A stretch of DNA of 64,000 bases from NCBI RefSeq assembly GCF_027922005.1, contig NZ_BSEV01000014.1:124001-188000 (forward strand), in the 5' to 3' direction. Shown piece by piece: positions 8,002 through 16,417 of the stretch. Source of the stretch: Streptosporangium carneum (GTDB lineage: Bacteria; Actinomycetota; Actinomycetes; Streptosporangiales; Streptosporangiaceae). The notes beneath the pieces were generated by a model, which saw nothing but the letters and a program-made list of their open reading frames with translations, was not told where the DNA came from and did not search any database. The first letter of the stretch is position 1. Each line of letters begins with the position of its first letter. A program made the translations under genes and the position numbers.

Positions 8002-8252
8002 CAGTTGTTTCCGTGCCCCTGCGGCCTCACTGAGGATCTCCTATCTCGGCATCTTGTATCTTCCGCCTCGCTCAGAAGACCTCACCCCGATCCGGAACGT
8101 GAAAGACCCGGCCTCAAGAGGGTTTCGGGGAGGTACAGCTCCAGCACCCTGGCCAGCCCTGGGCTATCCGGCTTTTTCTCCTGCGATGCTGTACAGCCGA
8201 ACCCCACCTGCCCTCGGAATCCGGCTTCACAGTCCACAGGACAAAACCAGAC

Positions 8253-10448
8253 CTACTCCTCTTCGTCATCCTCCGGCCCGCCGGTTCGGTTGCGCTGGAT
8301 GAACTCGAGCACTTCGAAGGCCCTGTGCTGGAGATCCAGCCACTCCTCCGGCGAGCCGAGAAGCGGCGGAAACGACACTCTATTGCCCAGCTCTTCAAGG
8401 TTCTCCAGCGAACGTCTCGCGCCACCCAGCCATTCGTGCAGACGCTTGCGCTCCTCGACGATCAACTGCCCTGTGGACATCTCTGTCTGGACAGGGAGCA
8501 CTACAGGATCAATGTTGGCCTCAGCCTCATCGTCAGCACCGCCACGGATGAAGGGAGGGATTTCCGGCGGCGCATCCGTCTGCCCGATCATCCTCTGAGC
8601 ACGTTCTGGGTCGGAGGCGAAGACGACATCCCAGGTCGTGAGGGCGACTTCCCTTTCGTCTTCTCGACGGATCCGGTCGGGTGTCGTGAGATCGACGGCC
8701 ACATGGACATAGGCGTCACTTCCGGTGACCGTGTCGCGCAGACCCAGCTGACGGGCGGTGCTCGCGTTGCGGGGGAGCAAATCATGCCGAAAGCGCTGTG
8801 CCGCGTGTGCCAGAGTCCACAGGCCCAGCTCGTTATCTTTACGTGCCAACCCGCCGATGACGGTTGACACATCCGCGCGAAACGGGACCTTCCCCGCAGC
8901 GGGCACGGTGGCGACGGCGGAACCGACGTTCCGCGTGAGCAGCTTGTCCGCGATCAAAGCGACGCCCCCCGCCACCGCCAGAGTACAGCGCGCGTTCAGG
9001 TCACCGGCAAGCGCCGGTTCAACCAGGCTGAGGAAATCGGTGGTCGGTACGGGGACCCAGCCATTGGCCAGAACGTCCTCACACAGCACTCCACCGTTAC
9101 TCCAGGCGTTACGAGCGGGCTTTGTCGCTGAGCTCTTAGCCGCCCTCCAGGGAAGATCGATGACAGGGCCGAGCAGGCTCGCGTATCCCTTGGTGGACAT
9201 GCGACGCTCGTTTTTAATCTCCTTCGCCCTGGCCTTCAGCTGCTCATGAAACTCCGGACGGGTCAAGGTGTGCAGGAGGCAGATCGCCCGCCACATCGGG
9301 GTTCCCGGGATCCTTTCGTCTCCGTAGACACGCGGTGTGGCGGCGTCGCTCATACGCCCGATCGCGAGGGAGTACACATCCCGTAGCTGTTCCTGATCTC
9401 CTAGCGCGGAGTGACGAGTCTGCGCGAAGAGCTTGAGCGCACGGGTGACGACTTCGAGGTTCTGAGCTGAGTCGTCCCACGGCTTGAACTCGACATGGAC
9501 TGAGGCGAGGATGGAGCGCACGGCGTCGTCGAACACGTCCTCGGGAGCGAGTGCCCCGCTCTCATGAGCCTCCACTCCGACAGCAAGATGGGCGGGCATC
9601 AGATACGTCTGAGCGATCTGAACACTTCTGCAGGAGAGACCCTCACCCTGCGACTCCAGCCGGTGCTCCTGGCGAAGTCGCTCACGATAGGCGGCCCTGC
9701 CACTGATCATCCGGTCCACAAGCGACGTGCCCGCATTTGAACTCGACGCGCCGAAAAGGACCTCCACGGTGAGGTTCGCCGCATCACTCGGGGTCGCGGT
9801 CGCCCCCGCGAGCACCTTCCAGGCACTGGCGAGCCTGGTGATCCCGTCCCGTGTGGCGATCACGTCGAGAGGATCCGTGCCGTCCTCGAACTCGATCACC
9901 ACAGGATGCGCGATCAACGCCCGGGTGACCCGGCGCGAGAGAATCGACTCTTCATAGGAGTTGAGGTGCAGCGTGGCAGAGATCGTCTGCCACACGTGCT
10001 GCTGGAAATGCGCAAGGTCGCGGTAGCGGTAGCGGATAATCGCCTGCGACCTGCCGTTTTCGGCAACCCCGTAGACCAGAGGGTCGGAGACATCAAGAGC
10101 CTCTTGACCCGTGCGCGGCTGGATACCGGGGAAGAGCTCGGTCATCCATACGCGCGAATGCACGGACCGAAGCGTCGCACCGTCGACGTGCTCCTCTAGC
10201 AGGAGACCTGCCCCCTGGGACTGCTCCAACTGGAGCGCGACGAGATCCGGGCGCACGCAGGCACGCGCCACCGCCTCCCAGGACCGAGCCGGGACCGAGA
10301 CGAGCTGATGTCCAACGGCCGCCTGCAGCATCCGCGCGTGGTCATTGAGGTTGGGTGCTTCGGGTAACTCCCTCAGCAGGGAGGAAACGACGAGTTTCTC
10401 ACGCCCCCATGTGATCTCGGCCGGCTTGCCACCATCGGCCGTCGCCAT
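8253..10448 (-). CDS. Unrecognised 731-residue protein of an accessory island
   Basis: I do not recognise this family. The protein is soluble, without signal peptide or membrane helices. It is mixed alpha/beta in the first 230 residues and more helical later, with a charged C-terminus (GGPEDDEEE). Residues about 195-225 (HPVVIEFEDGTDPLDVIA, then DGITR) faintly resemble the ParB/sulfiredoxin-fold pattern of a strand followed by a G-x-x-R motif, but the match is too weak to assign. Codon use is less GC-biased than in lexA or leuS. It is downstream of the DUF3800 gene in the same orientation, but a 32-bp palindromic terminator separates them. Context suggests a defence or mobile-element role. 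The ATG at 10448 has AAAGGTGGA upstream. Confidence 0.8.
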   Translation of the reverse strand: MATADGGKPAEITWGREKLVVSSLLRELPEAPNLNDHARMLQAAVGHQLVSVPARSWEAVARACVRPDLVALQLEQSQGAGLLLEEHVDGATLRSVHSRVWMTELFPGIQPRTGQEALDVSDPLVYGVAENGRSQAIIRYRYRDLAHFQQHVWQTISATLHLNSYEESILSRRVTRALIAHPVVIEFEDGTDPLDVIATRDGITRLASAWKVLAGATATPSDAANLTVEVLFGASSSNAGTSLVDRMISGRAAYRERLRQEHRLESQGEGLSCRSVQIAQTYLMPAHLAVGVEAHESGALAPEDVFDDAVRSILASVHVEFKPWDDSAQNLEVVTRALKLFAQTRHSALGDQEQLRDVYSLAIGRMSDAATPRVYGDERIPGTPMWRAICLLHTLTRPEFHEQLKARAKEIKNERRMSTKGYASLLGPVIDLPWRAAKSSATKPARNAWSNGGVLCEDVLANGWVPVPTTDFLSLVEPALAGDLNARCTLAVAGGVALIADKLLTRNVGSAVATVPAAGKVPFRADVSTVIGGLARKDNELGLWTLAHAAQRFRHDLLPRNASTARQLGLRDTVTGSDAYVHVAVDLTTPDRIRREDEREVALTTWDVVFASDPERAQRMIGQTDAPPEIPPFIRGGADDEAEANIDPVVLPVQTEMSTGQLIVEERKRLHEWLGGARRSLENLEELGNRVSFPPLLGSPEEWLDLQHRAFEVLEFIQRNRTGGPEDDEEE

Positions 10449-10522
10449 AACGTTCCACCTTTCGTTGGGATGTGAAAGACTGAAAGTGCGGTCCTGGATC
10501 GTTTCCGGCCCAGGTCCTGCCC

Positions 10523-10554
10523 GGTTGGGTCCGGCCGTACGGCCGGACCCAACC
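10523..10554 (-). terminator. Perfect 32-bp palindrome after the DUF3800 gene
   Basis: GGTTGGGTCCGGCCGT (10523-10538) is followed directly by its exact reverse complement (10539-10554). It starts 5 nt past the DUF3800 stop, so it is probably its terminator. The 731-residue protein then needs read-through or its own promoter in 10449-10522. Confidence 0.7.
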
Positions 10555-10558
10555 CTTC

Positions 10559-11383
10559 TCAGAGGGCTATAGGGTCACCTGCCTGCGGAAATGCCCTTTC
10601 ATACCAATCCCACATGAAAGACCGGTTTGGATTTTCCGCAAGACTCTGGTAAGCGGCATAAGCGACCAGGTCAGCGGCCTGCAAAAGGTCACAGTGTCTC
10701 GACGGAAAGAAGACAGGGTCTCCGTCAATTCTGCGGTTCACCTCCGGAAGGCAACGGTGCGCTTCCCGGAATGCCGGATTGGTCCCATCGCCGTCGATGA
10801 CGATCCTTGCAACTTCACCACTTTCAGCAAGATCGCGATTCATCTTCGTAATCATCGCGGAATAGAGTTCCGGCCCGCCCCTTTTACCCAAAGAGGCGTT
10901 CCTATAAGCGACATGAAGTCGAATACCAGGCATGTCGGCAATGACCTGAAGTCCACGCAACACGATGTGCCGCATGTTCTCCCGATGTCTTTCTCGACTG
11001 AGACCACGCTCAGCGTAGGAGTGAATACGCCTCCCCCTCCCCCCGGCAAGGTTGACGGCATGCAGTGAGACGTCCGCGTCGAGAAGGCCCCTCTCCCAGA
11101 GCTCTCCCCGCAATCCAGACCAGCGAGAGAGCGCACCAGGGAGGGAGCCGTCGTCGAAGCTCAGAGCGGAGAAGATCAACCATTTCCGACCGTCTCCAGA
11201 GTCGTCGACATAGACTGTGCGACTACGCCTTTTGCCATCCAGTCCATCCATTGAGTAAGCCGACTCCAGACCCTCGCCGATTGCGGATTCCGTAGATGAG
11301 GTGATCGACCGAGGGATACCAGCACAGCTCTCATTGATCAAATAGGCGTCACCCCCCAGGAAAGTCACCCTCTGTGGATGCAT
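10559..11383 (-). CDS. DUF3800 domain-containing protein
   Basis: The 274-residue frame has the DUF3800 hallmarks. These are the acidic start motif YVDDSG (residues 58-63), a central acidic strand (IVIDGDGTNP) and the C-terminal CDLLQAADLVAYAAYQ helix. The family is proposed to have a nuclease-like fold with conserved acidic residues, and members often sit in mobile or defence loci. Its activity is not established. The ATG at 11383 has AGGGGG about 11 nt upstream. An internal ATG at 11251 would place the acidic motif nearer the N-terminus, as in most members, so the start is uncertain. Third-position GC is clearly lower than in neighbours, suggesting recent acquisition. Confidence 0.82.
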   Translation of the reverse strand: MHPQRVTFLGGDAYLINESCAGIPRSITSSTESAIGEGLESAYSMDGLDGKRRSRTVYVDDSGDGRKWLIFSALSFDDGSLPGALSRWSGLRGELWERGLLDADVSLHAVNLAGGRGRRIHSYAERGLSRERHRENMRHIVLRGLQVIADMPGIRLHVAYRNASLGKRGGPELYSAMITKMNRDLAESGEVARIVIDGDGTNPAFREAHRCLPEVNRRIDGDPVFFPSRHCDLLQAADLVAYAAYQSLAENPNRSFMWDWYERAFPQAGDPIAL

Positions 11384-11652
11384 ACATTACCGCGCCCCCT
11401 AATCGTGAGATGCCGATTTTTATCTTCCCGGGCGCCAGTAGTTCCAACCAGATCGACACGGCCACCTCGAAGTAATAAAGGACGACAAAAAATCAGAGTT
11501 AAGGAAGACCTAATAACGGATGACCGTAAACTCCCACATTGCCTCGGCGAGACTGGGACGACGCTGCTAATTCTTCAATCTCCGTTTTCGCTTCGCCGCA
11601 TCACCACCCACCACCCCTACTTCACTCCCACCACACACAGATCACACAAATA

Positions 11653-11675
11653 TGAAATGTAATATTTCACATTTC
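11653..11675. promoter_or_regulatory. Nested inverted repeats, candidate operator
   Basis: GAAATGT (11654-11660) and ACATTTC (11669-11675) form 7-bp arms with an 8-nt spacer. TGAAAT (11653-11658) and ATTTCA (11664-11669) form a second palindrome inside. The site lies about 270 bp upstream of the DUF3800 start and is a candidate binding site for an unknown regulator. Confidence 0.4.
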
Positions 11676-11808
11676 GCTAGCCGACTCTATGAACCTTGAT
11701 TCGCTCAGGGGCAGGTCAGTCAAGGTGACAGCAGACAAGGAAGCCCTAGCCCAAGTTCACTCCGGCGCAGGGTGAGTACGGCGAGCGATGACACGGCCCG
11801 GCCGGCGT

Positions 11809-11842
11809 CGGCGATCGGCGGCCCAAGAGCCGCCGATCGCCG
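11809..11842. terminator. Orphan 14-bp hairpin
   Basis: A perfect 14-bp stem (11809-11822 with 11829-11842) closes the loop CCAAGA. It looks like a terminator, but no gene ends next to it. It may be a remnant of a lost gene or part of the mobile-element boundary. Confidence 0.5.
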
Positions 11843-12153
11843 CATCACCGAGCCAAGGCGCTACCGGATTGCGGGCCAGTGCTCCGGCTTTCAGACCGGG
11901 GGTAAAGGCCCGCGTGGAAGGGCCGCCGAGCCCAGGCGTGCCCTGAGCTGAACGGTTCCGCTGCTCGGTGCACCGACGCAGGATACTGATCGAAGCGCTA
12001 CCCACCGATCCGGCGAATCCAGGTGAGGTCCGGTGAATATCCGATGCCGAGACTTCGTCATGAAGACCAAAGGGGCATGCAGGGCAAAAGCATCATGTCT
12101 ACCGGTTTTAGCGTTTCTGTAGTGCGATCATCACCCAAAGCTAGGATCATGGC

Positions 12154-13377
12154 GTGCAGCTGCGGTACAACTTCCGTCTCTACCCGAGCGCCGGTCAGCG
12201 CGAGTCGCTGGCGCGGGCGTTCGGGTGCGCGCGGGTGGTTTTCAACGACGGGCTGCGCATGAGGCAGGACACCCGCGATGCCGGGTTGCCGTACATCTCG
12301 GATGGGGACCTGTCCAAGCGGGTCATCACGCAGGCCAAAAAGACCCCGGAGCGGGCGTGGCTCGGCGAGGTGTCGGCGGTGATTCTGCAGCAGGCACTCG
12401 CCGACCTGAACACCGCGTTCAGGAACTTCTTCGCCTCGGTCACCGGCAGGCGCAAGGGCCGCGGGGTCGCCCCGCCCCGGTTCCGCTCCCGCAAGGACAA
12501 CCGGCAGGCGATCCGATTCACGAAGAACGCCTGCTTTGCGATCACGGCGGGCGGGAGGCTGCGTCTGCCGAAGATCGGGGACGTTCCGGTTCGCTGGTCG
12601 CGCCCGCTGCCGTCCGATCCGTCATCGGTGACGGTGGTCAAGGACGCTTGCGGCCGGTACTTCGCGTCGTTCGTGGTCGAGACCTCAGAGGAGCCGTTGC
12701 CCGAGACGCCGCACGAGGTAGGCATCGACCTGGGACTCACTCACTTCGCGGTGCTGTCCGACGGCCGGAAGATCGGCAATCCGCGTTTCCTGCGCCGCGC
12801 GGCCAAGAAGCTCCGCAAGGCGCAGCAGGCGCTGAGCCGCAAGCAGAAGGGCTCGGCGAACCGCAAGAAGGCCGTCGTCAGGGTCGCCAGGGCGCACGCC
12901 CGGGTGGCCGATGCACGCCGCGACTGGGCACACAAACAGTCCACCACGTTGATCCGCGACAACCAAGCGGTGTACGTGGAGAACCTGTCGGTGTCCGGGC
13001 TGGGCCGTACGAAGCTGGCCAAGTCGGTGCACGACGCAGGCTGGTCGCAATTCGTCGGAATGCTGGAGTACAAAGCCACGCGGTACGGCAGGCACTTCGC
13101 CAGGATCGACCGGTGGTTCCCATCGTCGAGGCTGTGCTCGGCATGCGGGACAGTCGCCGCGTCGATGCCGCTGGACATCCGGTCGTGGAGCTGCCCGTGC
13201 GGGGCGGTCCACGACCGGGATGTCAACGCGGCGATCAACATCCTGGCCGCCGGGCAGGCGGACAGGCTAAACGACCGTGGAGCGCGGGTAGGACCGGGAC
13301 CTGTCCCGGCACCGCGCGGCGAAGCGTTAACCCACCCGAAGCCGCACACGCGGCAGACGGGAATCTCCATCCATTAG
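12154..13377 (+). CDS. tnpB: RNA-guided endonuclease TnpB family protein
   Basis: This 407-residue protein has all RuvC blocks of TnpB: DLG-type motif VGIDLGLTHF (Asp192), YVENLSVSGL (Glu276) and HDRDVNAAINIL (354-363). The zinc-binding insert has CSAC (328-331) and CPC (347-349). TnpB uses an RNA from its own right end to cut DNA next to a short motif, which helps retain the element. The catalytic set is complete, so the protein is probably active. The GTG at 12154 begins the conserved N-terminus (LRYNFRLYPSAGQ). It sits next to leuS in the accessory island, read towards the leuS 3' end. Confidence 0.93.
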   Translation: MQLRYNFRLYPSAGQRESLARAFGCARVVFNDGLRMRQDTRDAGLPYISDGDLSKRVITQAKKTPERAWLGEVSAVILQQALADLNTAFRNFFASVTGRRKGRGVAPPRFRSRKDNRQAIRFTKNACFAITAGGRLRLPKIGDVPVRWSRPLPSDPSSVTVVKDACGRYFASFVVETSEEPLPETPHEVGIDLGLTHFAVLSDGRKIGNPRFLRRAAKKLRKAQQALSRKQKGSANRKKAVVRVARAHARVADARRDWAHKQSTTLIRDNQAVYVENLSVSGLGRTKLAKSVHDAGWSQFVGMLEYKATRYGRHFARIDRWFPSSRLCSACGTVAASMPLDIRSWSCPCGAVHDRDVNAAINILAAGQADRLNDRGARVGPGPVPAPRGEALTHPKPHTRQTGISIH

Positions 13378-13390
13378 GACGGAGAGGATG

Positions 13391-13394
<4 letters not shown>
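13180..13394 (+). ncRNA. Predicted right-end guide RNA (omega/reRNA) of TnpB
   Basis: In this family the guide-RNA scaffold overlaps the 3' part of tnpB and ends at the element right end, with the guide copied from flanking DNA. Here the scaffold would run through the GC-rich 3' part of tnpB and the terminal hairpin to TCAA at 13394. The guide would then be the antisense of the leuS 3' end. Limits are inferred from family knowledge only. Confidence 0.4.
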
Positions 13395-15877
<2,483 letters not shown>

Positions 15878-15934
15878 GTCGTTCTTCCCTCGGTATTCGT
15901 CTGCGCAGACGATCTGACCCATCCGACCCAATAG

Positions 15935-15959
15935 AAAAACCCTCCGCTCACGCGAAGGG
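15935..15959 (-). terminator. Intrinsic terminator in the leuS leader (attenuator)
   Basis: Read leftward, CCCTTCGC (15959-15952) pairs with GCGGAGGG (15947-15940; one G-U) around the loop GTGA, followed directly by five U residues (15939-15935). This is a rare U-tailed terminator for such a GC-rich genome. It lies 58 nt before the leuS start and 21 nt after the leader-peptide stop. Confidence 0.75.
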
Positions 15960-15961
15960 CA

Positions 15962-16004
15962 GCCGCACCGGCGAGGCGTCTAGCGCCGAGAAGGCCGATG
16001 CGGC
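15962..16004 (-). promoter_or_regulatory. Leader RNA stem overlapping the leader-peptide end
   Basis: The transcript segment GCCGCATCGGC (16004-15994) can pair over 11 positions with GCCGGTGCGGC (15972-15962), with one G-U pair. The first arm starts 6 nt after the last leader Leu codon, so a ribosome stalled there would cover it. This is the geometry expected of an attenuator. I could not define the competing antiterminator pairing. Confidence 0.5.
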
Positions 16005-16033
16005 CAGGTAAGCAGCAGGGTCGCGGCACGCAT
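15980..16033 (-). CDS. leuS leader peptide with three consecutive Leu codons
   Basis: An ATG frame of 17 codons encodes MRAATLLLTWPHRPSRR, with Leu codons CTG CTG CTT at positions 6-8. It ends 21 nt before a U-tailed terminator preceding leuS. Three Leu in a row immediately upstream of leucyl-tRNA synthetase strongly suggests a ribosome-stalling leader: low charged tRNA-Leu stalls translation, changes RNA folding and lets transcription continue. No Shine-Dalgarno sequence is seen. A TAGTCT -10 box ends 6 nt before the ATG, which would give a leaderless transcript. Confidence 0.7.
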   Translation of the reverse strand: MRAATLLLTWPHRPSRR

Positions 16034-16039
16034 ATGCCA

Positions 16040-16045
16040 AGACTA
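16040..16045 (-). promoter_or_regulatory. Candidate -10 box for the leuS leader
   Basis: TAGTCT on the minus strand fits TANNNT and ends 6 nt before the leader ATG, the usual spacing for leaderless mRNAs. No clear -35 is seen at 17-18 bp. Confidence 0.4.
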
Positions 16046-16417
16046 TCGCAGCCCGCAAGTCGTATTCGTGGCCTGGGAAAACAAACCCGATCGCGGCAAA
16101 CGGGAGACACCGGGCCCGGCAGTTCAGCACAATGGGGACGCTCGCATGTCTGGACTGGCCGAGACGCGATGAGGACACATCCGTTGTGACCTCGCATGTC
16201 CCGTCAGTTTACTCTTCTCACCGTGGCACACTCAGTCGAGCCGGGGCAGGGCCCGGATCCCTCGGAGGTCGGCCTGCCGATGCAGGATCCGCCAACCGAC
16301 CCCACAGGACTCCAGTTCAGGGGGGCGTTCTCCGGTTTCCCTGCGAACGCCCCTGGCACCCGTGAGACCATGCCCAATACCCATAATTCGGGCACCCGTG
16401 CAGGAGGTAAGGAAGCC
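16046..16417. other. Spacer between leuS leader and the repeat-rich membrane protein
   Basis: This region must hold the rightward promoter of the 16418 gene. An open frame continues upstream to 16196, but the strong GGAGG at 16413 region precedes the ATG at 16418, and the upstream codons show no conserved features. I see no other element. Confidence 0.5.

Larger units (their letters stand above)
11384..12153. other. AT-rich spacer of the accessory island
   Basis: About 770 bp without a supported gene. 11390-11700 is distinctly AT-rich for this genome and should hold the DUF3800 promoter. It contains an inverted repeat at 11654-11675. 11700-12150 is GC-rich and includes a strong orphan hairpin at 11809-11842. 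An 82-codon leftward frame covering that hairpin has no recognisable features. The left end of the TnpB element should lie roughly within 11950-12150 but cannot be fixed from sequence alone. Confidence 0.5.

Noticed and set aside
8002..8252. Attachment site or tRNA at the island edge
   Set aside because: No tRNA gene and no direct repeat shared between 8002-8252 and 13300-13400 was visible.
11757..12005. 82-codon leftward frame in the island spacer
   Set aside because: No ribosome site, no recognisable family, and it spans a strong hairpin; more likely non-coding.
15878..16190. T-box riboswitch before leuS
   Set aside because: No AGGGUGGNACCGCG antiterminator motif is present; the short Leu-rich frame plus U-tailed terminator fits attenuation better.
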